From: Symbiodinium natans
Lineage: Eukaryota; Sar; Dinophyceae; Suessiales; Symbiodiniaceae
Direction of reading: 5' to 3'
DNA: 43,224 nucleotides
Assembly: GCA_905221605.1 (NCBI GenBank)
Contig: CAJNDS010000450.1
Coordinates: forward strand, 93,828 to 137,051
Below are positions 30,998-41,326 of the stretch, piece after piece (the stretch's first letter is position 1; each line of letters starts with the position of its first letter). The notes under the pieces are model-generated. The model ran no database searches. It was given only the letters and a program-made list of their open reading frames with translations, and was not told the origin of the DNA. Position numbers and translations under genes: made by a program.

Positions 30998-32448
30998 CTG
31001 CTGCGACAGCCCGTCGGTCTTTTCAGTTTGGCTCCAGCTGACCCATACTTGCAGGAACCACAGAGAAGTACAGCACTCTCTGCCTCTCTCTGTCTGTCTC
31101 GCTCTCTCTGTTTTTTGGTGGGGGGGGGAGCTGCAAGTTGGAACCTGGAGTGACTTGGCCTCGAAGACAAGTCCCCTTCTAGTGCTTTGCAAGAGCCTTA
31201 AAAACAAAACCCCCCAAACCTCAGCTGCCGCTCAATCCTGTCCCGCAGCCGATTTGCTGTGATCCGGGCAGAGGCTGCTAGAACGTCGGCGTCTTCCAAA
31301 GTAGACATCGTGCTGCACCAGCCCTTGAGGTCCGTGTGATCCACTCAAGGTACCGCTTGACGGCTTAAAAGCGGACTCAGGCCAGGGCTCAAGTTTCAGG
31401 GTTTCAGGTCTTTTGCAGCATCCTGCCCTCAATTCGTTGGGCACCTCTGCACGAAATTCTCCTCGACCAAGGCACGTTCGTGGCTGCGCCAGGCAAATCA
31501 TCCATCCAACCGTCAGAGCCTCGTGACAGGTCTCTGGGAGGTGTCTGCTCCGAGTTTAGGGTGGAGGACGTGTTGTCAGGCTTGGATAGTTCTCCAAGTT
31601 TGTGCGTTTCTGCTGATTTCTGGCATAGAAACTCAAGCTGCTAGCAGTTCTTTGCAATCCTAAAGCCTAAAGACTCGCGAAAGATGGAATTGAGACACGT
31701 CCGAAGTGTACCTGTTCTAGTAGTAAGCTTCCTGATAGCTTGCCCAAGTTGCAGTGCAAGCAAGCAGTAGAAACATGATGAGGTTTCCTGGTAGAAACTG
31801 TCATCGGCCAGCGGTTGCTTGGCAAACACATGTCTTTACACTTGCAAAAGGGACCTCGTGGTTCCAAATTTCATGCATTTACCAGCTGCCTTGCCTACGG
31901 CACTCTAGACTTGATGTGGCTCTGAATCATCAGATGCCAAAGGAGAAGTCTGCCGCTAATGCGCTGACGATAAAGTGCAGTTTCTCAAGTACACACCGCT
32001 CGAATTCCGAAGTCCAAGAGCAACGCTAAAGCGAAAACTTTTGAAGCCCACAGTCACAACCTTACAAGAACAAGCACTGAAGCTCCAAACCCTTGAGACC
32101 CACGCAGAAAGTATGTACATGTAGCCATCCAACGCTGACCTCACCAGGGTCAGCTCTACGGAAGCATGCATTGTTCTCAATACAGATGTCTCTAGGCACG
32201 ATGCGTGCCACTATCATGTGAAACCACAGGAATGTGCCCTGGCATTTGTCCAAGCTTGATGCACACCAGCACCATGATTTGGCATTCAGAGTGAAAGAGG
32301 CTTTCGGGCGAGGCCTTGTTTGACATGTGCGTGATGTGTGCCCGAAGCACTAGTGGAACGCACTTCAGAGAACTGAGCATCTGAGCTTATGTCTATCGTG
32401 CACCCTACACCCTATGAGGAGTTCGCACCACACTAGCAATGCACTCAC
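30998..32448. other. Possible minus-strand exons, not resolved
   Basis: Minus frames near 31300-31470, 31680-31790 (LALQLGQAIRKLTTRTGTL) and 32100-32250 (TFLWFHMIVARIVPRDICI) look protein-like, but exon limits and frames could not be fixed. Confidence 0.35.
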
Positions 32449-32500
32449 GTACGCGATTGTGATAAAAACGAGCGTCAGGTCAACTATGGTTTCCCGACCA
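32449..32500 (-). CDS. Candidate membrane-segment exon
   Basis: A 52-nt stretch with a good acceptor (CATTATTTCAG|T) and a canonical GTGAGT donor. Only one frame is open, reading GRETIVDLTLVFITIAY, a hydrophobic, possibly membrane-spanning segment. The codons before the acceptor in the same frame (MSIVVVPLLLACFHYF) are also hydrophobic, so the exon may be longer. No family assigned. Confidence 0.33.
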
Positions 32501-33906
32501 CTGAAATAATGGAAACATGCAAGCAACAACGGCACAACCACAATTGACATGCAACGCCGTTTCTGAGGCTACCCTACAGATCCCTACAGGTTCAATTAGA
32601 ATTGGGGATCTGGGATGGCCGTAACTCTTGCCGTCCGAGTGCATGCTCAGCTGAATGGATACATTGTCGAACCGGTCCTCGCGTCTGGGTCTGCGTGTGA
32701 TCTGGCTAAGTCGCCTTTCGGAGGTGCATTTGTTTGAGCTTAGTGATTCGGACTGGGGGTGTTGAGAGGAGGGGATGGTGTCGAATATGAATACAGGAGG
32801 GCATGGCGTGGTTTCTTGAAATCAACCCCCCGTGCTTCTGGATGTAGAGATCCCATTCTGGCCGAGCCTTGGCTCCTGGACCCTGACCCTGGGTTGCGAG
32901 ACTTCCATTGCCAGGGCCTTAGAGCTTGAAGTGTTCGTGATCGCTCCGACTGATGCAAAACGGGTCCTCCACCCACCTCGGCTCCTCGGTTGTCTCCAAA
33001 GGCCGACCCATGGTTCGGAGGGTGAAGGTTTGGGCAGCTTAGGCAAGTTTAGGCCTGGCTGCTGGTTCCTACAGGAGATGTTTGGATTGTGGGTCTTAAC
33101 AGTCTTAGGGTGCAATTTGTGGCAATGATCCGTAATGACAGAAGACCCCGCGAGAACCTCAACTGGGGCAGCAGAATTTCAGACAAAATAACTAGTAACC
33201 ATCACAAAACATCTACGAAGGCTTGTTCTCAATTATTTCCTTAGTAGTCTCAAAATCCCACAGAGAGACCCGCCCAGTATCCTGCAAACCTCCGCCGAGT
33301 ATCCGTGGAGTGCACCTCCCAGAGAAGCCCTCAGAGAGTCCCGCCAAAGAGAGTGCGCAGAGAGTTTCGCCGAGTATCCCCGCAGCGCCTCACCCCAAAA
33401 GAATCCTGCAAGGAACACTGGCTAATCAGAAAAAACTGCTGAACATCCCTTCGGTGCCCAGCTCCAGAGCATCTCATGGAGAGTCTCGTCGAATGCCCGG
33501 CCCGCAGGGAATTCCTGTGTCCAATCCCGCAGAGAATCCCTCGAGGCCGCAGCCGCGACAGCACTGGCGGGACGGCGGCCAGCGCTCGCGTAGCGCTCGC
33601 GTAGCGCTCGCGTAGCGCTCGCGTAGCGCTCGCGTAGCGCTCGCGTAGCGCTCGCGTGGTCGTGGCTCCCCAAAGCATGCCATTAAACTGCCAGAAGCCA
33701 AACCCCCAAACCCTGCGGTCAGCTCATTGTCTTCCCGAGGCGCGGTACACGCTAAACCCAGCTGCGAACATGGAAGCCAACAGCTGCCGCGAGCCTCGCA
33801 TCGCTTGTTCCTATAAGGCAGTTTGGGGCCCGTTTAGGGCGGCTTAACCTCCGAAATTTTGTCTCCTGGACTCCGTCTGACACATGGGTCTGGGTGTCAA
33901 ACTTAC
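32501..33906. other. Unassigned, with degenerate GAGAATCCC repeats
   Basis: 33238-33560 repeats variants of GCAGAGAATCCC and GTGGAGTGCAC, as at 21140-21500. The tandem 11-mer at 33581-33657 follows. Confidence 0.55.
33581..33657. repeat. Perfect 11-bp tandem repeat, seven units
   Basis: AGCGCTCGCGT repeated exactly seven times. Confidence 0.97.
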
Positions 33907-34013
33907 ATGGGTCTGGGTGCCTCAACATGCTCCTTGGTGAAAGATCGAATTCGTGCATTTTGCGAACCCTTGCGCTAGCCGGAAAATTCTTTCTGGGCTT
34001 CAACTCTTCGGAG
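33907..34013 (-). CDS. Candidate exon, unrecognised
   Basis: 107 nt from TTTGTCGAG| to a canonical GTAAGT donor. The frame reads SEELKPRKNFPASARVRKMH then EFDLSPRSMLRHPDP. The basic, serine- and proline-rich composition suggests a disordered or regulatory region. Directly after the donor, a 14-base ATGGGTCTGGGTG-type word is duplicated. Unrecognised. Confidence 0.42.
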
Positions 34014-34279
34014 CTCGACAAAGCAAAACTTCAGCCCACAAGACCGTCCGTCAAGACTCGCCAGCCTGCCGGACACCAGGTCTTCAGATAGCCTCGGATG
34101 GCAGTCTTGATGCAACCGTTGCCACGCTGGCCCACATCAACGTAACAAACCTCAGGAACTGCCAGCCACGCACGCTCGCCAAGTAATCTGTAGCTGAGAA
34201 GTTATCTTGGTTCTAATGTAAACCGGGCCGTTGAAACACACATGGCATGTCGCCTCACACCCAAAAATTTCTAGCTGCA

Positions 34280-34550
34280 GCATGGCTTCCCGGGCCTTGC
34301 CTCCAGCCTTATACACCAAAAATCCCAAGCTGCATGTGGCCTTCCGCGCCGTTTCTTGAAGCCTTCTCCCAAAACAACTAAACCTTGTCGAAATGAAGTT
34401 TCATAGCAAAAAAAGTTGGACTGATTGTTCTGAGACAACTGCACGTACAACTGCCACCACAGAGGATTTTCAGCTCCTACAGTACTGGGATTAAGATCCT
34501 GAAGCATGAGCCCCATCACCCCGAGCTTCGGAGACACAAACGCAGCAGAG
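34280..34550 (-). CDS. Candidate exon(s), unrecognised
   Basis: After TTAGTTGCAG|G the frame reads GSAAFVSPKLGVMGLMLQDL, NPSTVGAENPLWWQLYVQLS and QNNQ, with protein-like composition. The 3' limit is unclear, and later codons (GEGFKKRRGRPHAAWDFW) may be a second exon or read-through. No family recognised. Confidence 0.38.
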
Positions 34551-35379
34551 CCCCTGCAACTAAGCCCTGCCACTTTCGGCCAGCAATAGACTAGCTATGG
34601 CAAACTGGTCTGCAGCACCTGGAAAAGTTGCATTGATCTCTGCACCCGAAGCCCAGGCTCAGAGCTTGGCTTTAGGTCTGCAATTTCAGGGTCTTTGGGT
34701 TTTGGACTGGGTGTGAAACAAAACTTGGTTGATACAATGCCCCTCTGCTGAAAAGGAGCGGATGTCGCGGAAGAACGATTCAGGCACCGTCAGAAACGCA
34801 TCTGTTGGTTGGCTCTGGCAACCTATGGCAGCAAGTTCAAACCCCCAAACTCGGAATCCCACGCGATCAAAGCCTATCAACTGTTAAACCGTTGTCTATA
34901 CGGCGTAGTTTTGTTCAAAAAATGGACAATACCAGTACTCTGGGGTTCTAGCCGCAGCCTTAGGGGTAAACAGATTGCAATAGGTGATGTGAGCGTGCGG
35001 CCGGTTGCACAGTTCCGCTCTCGCTTAGGCGTGGCTTGACTACACGATTGGGCTTGATTGACGAGAGGATAATGGGGACATGGCAGCTTTGATCGTGCGA
35101 GTACTGTACTTGGCGTCGCCCAACATGACACACATGACACATCGCGCTTGTGCGATCTCCTTCCGCGGTGTTCCAAATGGTGTTTCCGCCTCGGTCCCGT
35201 GCTCCTCAAACCCTGAAGCGTCACTGGGACAAATGATGTGCGTGTATCCGTTGCTTTCCTCTGAAGGTGGTGCAGCATCTACCCAACACTAAGCTGCCAT
35301 CTTCAGCTTTCAGTACAGCTGGTTAAGCCCAGATTTCCTGAACCTTAAAACTTAAAGCTTCGATAGCATATTCCATGAG

Positions 35380-35690
35380 CTGCTTTGCGTTGGCTTCGAT
35401 TTGTGCTGTCTCTAAGGTCAAGGTTCGGGTTCAAGGCGGGGTCGAGGAGTCTGATGTTTGGTGTATCTGGACATGGGGGGGGGGGAGGAGGAGGGGGGGG
35501 AGGCTGAAAACCCAACCGGCCTGCCGCAGCACGAACGTTGCGGAAGGTAGTGCTGCTGCTCCGCCTGGCAGCAGGGGCTTGATGGTAGGCAGGATTGTAG
35601 CAACTTTGCAGCTCAAACACATACTGGCCGTTTAGGAGAACACGGACAGTTCGAGGTGCCTTCGAGTGGAATTGAAGATTATGGGGGGGC
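35380..35690 (-). CDS. Candidate exon, weak
   Basis: The minus frame includes APRTVRVLLNGQYVFELQSC and YNPAYHQAPA before a poly-proline artefact from a G-rich run on the plus strand (about 35475-35500). It could lie downstream of the KptA exon in the same transcript, but it does not resemble the KptA C-terminus. Confidence 0.25.
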
Positions 35691-38574
35691 AATAACCTAT
35701 TCTGCAACTAGTTGAGACGTGGGTCCTGGGCCCTGGTTTCAGAATGAGGCTGCAGCAGAAAACTGGCATCAAATCCGCCGACCCCAGCAGCAGCGGGGCG
35801 GCGTCAGTGAAGACCCATTTTTGTCCGCTCTAGGGGCTTTAGTGCATGGCCCCTTCCCTTCCCCCCCTCCACCCCCACACACACCCTGCCCATCCCATGC
35901 TACGCTCTTCGCGCCCGCTCCGCCCACCTCGCCTATGGCCCGCACTGCCCTTGCTGCCCGCCCACCCCGCTCATGGCTCCTCCGCTTGCTCCGCTCTTCC
36001 CGCCCGTACTGCCCTTCTCATGGCCGCATGGTCCCCAAGGGCGTACCCTCCTCACCCCCACCCCGACTCCCACCCCCACATACACCCTGCCTATGGGTCC
36101 CTTCCTATGGCCCCATGGGCTGCCGCCCCCTCCGCTTGCTCCGCTTGCTCCGCTTGCTCCGCTCTTCCCGCCCGTACGGCTCTTCTCATGGCCCCATGGT
36201 CCTGAAGGGCGTACGGCTCCATGGCTCCATGGCTCCGCCCTTCCCGCCCGCACTGCTTCTCATGGCCTCAAGGGCTCATGGCCCCATGGCTGCATGGTCC
36301 CATGGCCCCAGGCCCTTGGACCCTGAGCTGAATTTTAAAGGGCCCGAGTGCATGCCCGCCCCCTCCGCTTGCTCCGCCCTTCCCGCCCGCACTGCCCTTC
36401 TCATGGCGCCGTGGTCTCCAAGGGCTCGTGGCGGCCCCACCCTATCAGCTGAATTTAAAGGGCCCCAGTGCATGCCCGCCCCCTCCGCTGGCTCTGCCCT
36501 TCCCCCTTCCCGCCCGCACTGCTTCTCATGGCCTCCGCCCTTTCCGCCCCCTCCGCCCTTCCCCCTTCCCGCTCCATGGCGCTCCATATGGTTCCCGCCC
36601 CCTCCGCCCTTCCCGCCCCATGGCGCTCCATGGCTTCTCCCGTCCCATCCCGCCCCATGGCTCCCATGCGTGGCTTCAGACCTTATCATCCGCCTTCTCC
36701 GCCGCCTCTGCCCTTCCTTTGCCCCCCCATGGCCTCATGGCCCCATGCCTCTCACCCTCAATGGCTCATGGCCCCATGGCTCCATGGTCCCATCCCACCC
36801 CATGGCTCCCATGGCGCCTCTCAGCTGACTTTAAAGGCTCCCCCCTTTCCGCCCTGTCCGCCCCCTCCTCCCATCCCCACGGCTCCCATGGCCTCATGTC
36901 CCTGAACTTTTCCTCCGCCTTCTCCGCCGCCTCTGCCCTTCCTTTACCCCCCATGGCCTCATGGCCCCATGCCGCTCACCCGCTCATGGCCCCATGGCTC
37001 CATGGTCCCACCCCGCCCCATGGCTCCCATGGCTTCACGGCTTTGGACCCTATCAGCTGACTTTAAAGGGTCCCAGTGCATGCCCGCCCTCTCCGCCCTC
37101 CCCGCCCGCCCTTTCCGCCCCCTCCGCCCTTCCCGCTCCGCCCCCTCCGCCCTTCCCGCTCCATGGCGCTCCATATGGTTCCCGCCCCCTCCGCCCTTCC
37201 CGCCCCATGGCGCTCCATGGCTTCATTGGTCCCATGCCCCATGGCTCCCACGGCCTCACGTCCCTGCACCTTTTCATCCGCCTTCTCCGCCGCCTCTGCC
37301 CTTCCTAATGGCTCATGGCCCCATGGCTCCATGGTCCCATCCCGCCCCATGGCTCCCATGGCTTCACGGCTTTGGACCCTATCAGCTGACTTTAAAGGGT
37401 CCCAGATGGCCTCATGGCCCCATGCCTCTCACCCTCAACCGCCCCACGGCGCTCCATGGCTTCTCCCACGCCTCACGTCTGGACCTTTTCATCCGCCTTC
37501 TCCGCCGCCTCTGCCCTTCCTAATGCTCTCACGGCTTTGGACCCTATCAGCCGTTCTTACCGCTTTCCGCCCCCTCCGCCCTTCCCGCTCCATGGCGCTC
37601 CATGGCTCCATGGTCCCATGGCCCCATGGTCCCATCCCGCCCGGCTTCAGACCTTGTCATCCGCCTTCTCCGCCGCCTCTGCCCTTCCTTTGCCCCCCCA
37701 TGGCCTCATGGCCCCATGCCTCTCACCCTCAATGGCTCATGGCCCCATGGCTCCATGGTCCCATCCCGCCCCATGGCTCCCATGGCTTCACCTTAAAGGG
37801 TCCCAGTGCTCCGCCCTCCCCGCCCCTCCGCCCTTTCCGCCCTTTCCGCCCCCTCCGCTCCATGGCGCTCCATATGGTTCCCGCCCCCTCCGCCCTTCCC
37901 GCCCCATGGCGCTCCTGGCTTCATTGGTCCCATGCCCCATGGCTCCCACGGCCTCACTGGACCTTTTCCTCCGCCTTCTCCGCCGCCTCTGCCCTTCCTT
38001 TACCCCCCCATGGCCTCATGGCCCCATGCCTCTCACCCTTAATGGCTCATGGCCCCATGGCTCCATGGTCCCATCCCGCCCCATGGCTCCCATGGCTTCA
38101 CGGCTTTCTATCAGCTGACTTTAAAGGGTCCCAGTGCATGCCCGCCCTCTCGCCCTCCCCGCCCCCTCCGCCCTTTCCGCCCCCTCCGCCCTTCCTGCTC
38201 CATGGCGCTCCATGGCTCCATGGTCCCATGGCCCCATCCCGCCCGGCTTCAGACCTTATCATCCGCCTTCTCCGCCGCCTCTGCCCCCCCATGGCCATGG
38301 CCCCATGCCTCTCACCCTCAATGGCTCATGGCCCCATGGCTCCATGGCTCCCACGGCCTCACGTCCCTGCACCTTTTCATCCGCCTTCTCCGCCGCCTCT
38401 GCCCTTCCTAATGGCTCATGGCCCCATGGCTCCATGGTCCCATCCCGCCCCATGGCTCCCATGGCTTCACGGCTTTGGACCCTCAGCTGACTCCTTTCCG
38501 CCCTTTCCGCTCCCGCCGCCCTTCCCGCTCCACGGCGCTCCATGGCTCCATGGTCCCATGGCCCCATGGTCCCA

Positions 38575-39176
38575 TCCTGGGCAGTGCTCTAGGACGTAGT
38601 GCACCCCGAGGCGGCCTCCCGGCCCGCCGCCGGGGACCAAGCCATTCTCGATCAGGCTCGGCACGACATGCAAGTCCGTGCCGTGCCACATGGCCGGGCC
38701 ATGCCGATATATAAGATCGTTGATGGCGGTCTCACTTAGGCCCTCCATCATGAATCCCATAGGATGGCCGCAATCGGCCGAGTGGCCTTGGAAGGCACGC
38801 AAGTAGCCAGCGTACGAGGTATCCAACCTCGGTTTCCGCTGGTTGGCGTCGTGCGCGACCGCCTGGTTGTACTGGTTGATGGTGATGCCGAGTTGTTCGA
38901 TCAACTCATCAACCGGGTAGAGGCCGCCCGGAGCGAACCGGCCTCTACAACCAGCTTCGCCGTGCCGCATGCATCGGACTAGCATACGCTGCACGTCGTC
39001 GATCGTGGCCCTTAGGGCCTGGACTCTTGCTCTTGCCCCTGCCCTTCGACCCTCCTCCACCCATCGCGGCACTGAGGCCCGCGGCTTTGCTGGACCTCCG
39101 ATGGGCGAGGAAAACCTGACGCGCCCTTGAGCGGCCAGGACACGGCCCGCTGCAAGGGGCCAGTGTGCAGTAGTGT
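38575..39176 (-). CDS. TPT1: RNA 2'-phosphotransferase (Tpt1/KptA family) exon
   Basis: Tpt1/KptA removes the 2'-phosphate left at spliced tRNA junctions, using NAD+. This roughly 600-bp unique island in the array encodes, in order: DDVQRMLVRCMRHGE (the LRH motif), a GLYPVDELIEQLG segment (the GWVxVDxLL helix), YAGYLRAFQGHS (the RAxQGHS motif), AMWHGTDLHVVPSLIENGL (the HGTxxxxxxxIxxxGL motif), and GGRLGVHYVLE (the RxHVH strand). In the frame read from 39192 the expected catalytic R-H, R, H and R residues fall at about 76-77, 132, 137 and 194. The last 40 or so residues of the domain are absent; a GA-type donor at CCAG|GATGGG would lead into the array. The start is unresolved: an ATG in another frame begins MGGGGSKGRGKSKSPGPKG. 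Confidence 0.82.
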
Positions 39177-41261
39177 GGTCCCATGGTCCCATCCCGCCCG
39201 GCTTCAGACCTTATCATCCGCTCCGCCGCCTCTGCCCTTCCTTTGCCCCCCATGGCCTCATGGCCCCATGCCTCTCACCCTCAATGGCTCATGGCCCCAT
39301 GGCTCCATGGTCCCATCCCGCCCCATGACTCCCATGGCTTCACCTTGGGACCCTCTCAGCTGACTTTAAAGGGTCCCAGCGCATGCCCGCCCTCTCCGCC
39401 CTCCCCGCCCCTCCGCCCTTTCCGCCCTTTCCGCCCCCTCCGCCCTTCCCGCTCCGCCCCCTCCACCCTTCCCGCTCCACGGCGCTCCATATGGTTCCCG
39501 CCCCCTCCGCCCTTCCCGTTCATTGGTCCCATGCCCATGGCTCCCACAACCTCATGTCCCTGCCGCCTTCTCCGCCGCCTCTGCCCTTCCTTTACCCCGC
39601 ATGGCCTCATGGCCCCATGCCTCTCACCCTTAATGGCTCATGGCCATGGTCCCATCCCGCCCCATGGCTCCCATGGCTTCACGGCTTTGGACCCTATCAG
39701 CTGACTCTAAAGGGTCCCAGTGCATGCCCGCCCTCTCCGCCCTCCCCACCCCCTCCGCCCTTCTCAGCCCTTGCCGCTCCGCCCCCTCCGCCCTTCCCGC
39801 TCCATGGCGCTCCATATGGTTCCCGCCCCCTCCGCCCTTCCCGCCCCATGGCGCTCCATGGCTTCATTGGTCCCATGCCCCATGGCTCCCACGGCCTCAC
39901 GCCCCTGCACCTTTTCATCCGCCTTCTCCGCCGCCTCTGCCCTTCCTAATGGCTCATGGCCCCATGGCTCCATGGTCCCATCCCGCCCCATGGCTCCCAT
40001 GGCTTCACGGCTTTGGACCCTATCAGCTGACTTTAAAGGGTTGCAGTGCATGCCCGCCCTCTCCGCCCTCCCCGCCCCCTCCGCCCTTTCCGCCCTTTCC
40101 GCCCCCTCCGCCCTTCCCGCTCCATGGCGCTCCATGGCTCCATGGTCCCATGCCCCAATGGTCCCATCCCGCCCGGCTTCAGACCTTTTCGTCCGCCTTC
40201 TCCTTCTCGGCCGCCACTGCCCTTCCTTGCCCCCCCATGGCCTCATGGCCCCATGCCTCTCACCCTCAACCGCCCCATGGCGCTCCATGGCTTCTCCCAC
40301 GCCTCATGTCTGGACCTTTTCATCCGCCTTCTCCGCCGCCTCTGCCCTTCCTAATGGCTCATGGCCCCATGGCTCCATGGTCCCATCCCGCCCCATGGCT
40401 CCCATGGCTTCACGGCTTGGACCCTATCAGCTGACTTTAAAGGGTCCCAGTGCATGCCCGCCCTCTCCGCCCTCCCCGCCCCCTCCGGCCCCATGCCGCT
40501 CACCCTCAATGGCTCATGGCCCCATGGCTCCATGGTCCCATCCCGCCCCATGGCTCCCATAATTGGGGCCCTCTCAGCTGATTTTAAAGGGTCCCAGTGC
40601 ATGCCCGCCCTCTCCGCCCTCCCCGCCCCCGCCCCCTCCGCCCTTCCCGCTCCATGGCGCTCCAGTCCCTGGACCTTTTCCTCCGCCTTCTCTCACCCTC
40701 AATGGCTCATGGTCCCATCCCGCCCCATGACTCCCATGGACCCTATCAGCTGACTTTAAAGGGTCCCAGTGCATGCCCGCCCTCTCCGCCCTCCCCGCCC
40801 CCTCCGCCCTTTCCGCCCTTCCCGCCCCCTCCGCCCTTCCCGCTCCATGGCGCTCCCTCTGCTTCCCGCCCCCTCCGCCCTTCCCGCCCCATGGTGGCTT
40901 CATTGGTCCCATGCTCCCACTCACATCCCTGAAGGGTCCCAGTGCATGCCCGCCCTCTCCGCCCTCCCCGCCCCCTCCGCCCTTTCCGCCCCCTCCGCCC
41001 TCCGCTCCATGGCGCTCCATGGCTCCATGGTCCCATGGCCCCATGGTCCCATCCCGCCCGGCTTCAGACCTTATCATCCGCCTTCTCCGCCGCCTCTGCC
41101 CTTCCTTGCCCCCCCATGGCCTCATGGCCCCATGCCTCTCACCCTCAACCGCCCCATGGCGCTCCATGGCTTCTCCCAACCTTTTCATCCGCCTTCTCCG
41201 CCGCCTCTGCCCTTCCTAATGGCTCATGGCCCCATCAATAAAGGAACCTCGTCATGGCGTC

Positions 41262-41326
41262 TCGGCGACGTACAAACCAACTAGAAGGCGGAAGTGCTTG
41301 CCTGCCAAGCTCCCATCTGCGGCTCC
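41262..41326 (-). CDS. Candidate small exon inside the array
   Basis: A unique island at 41237-41326 interrupts the repeat. On the minus strand, after an AG (GCCGCAG|AT), one frame reads GSLAGKHFRLLVGLYVAE before a TGA. It lies upstream of the KptA exon on the same strand and could be an earlier exon of the same gene. The plus strand is open too. Confidence 0.33.

Noticed and set aside
37076-38599. 507-codon plus-strand open frame (and similar frames on both strands to 43.1 kb)
   Set aside because: It lies in the C-rich array. Stop codons are rare by composition, several frames are open at once, and the peptide is just the repeat translated (SALSAPSALPAPWRS type).
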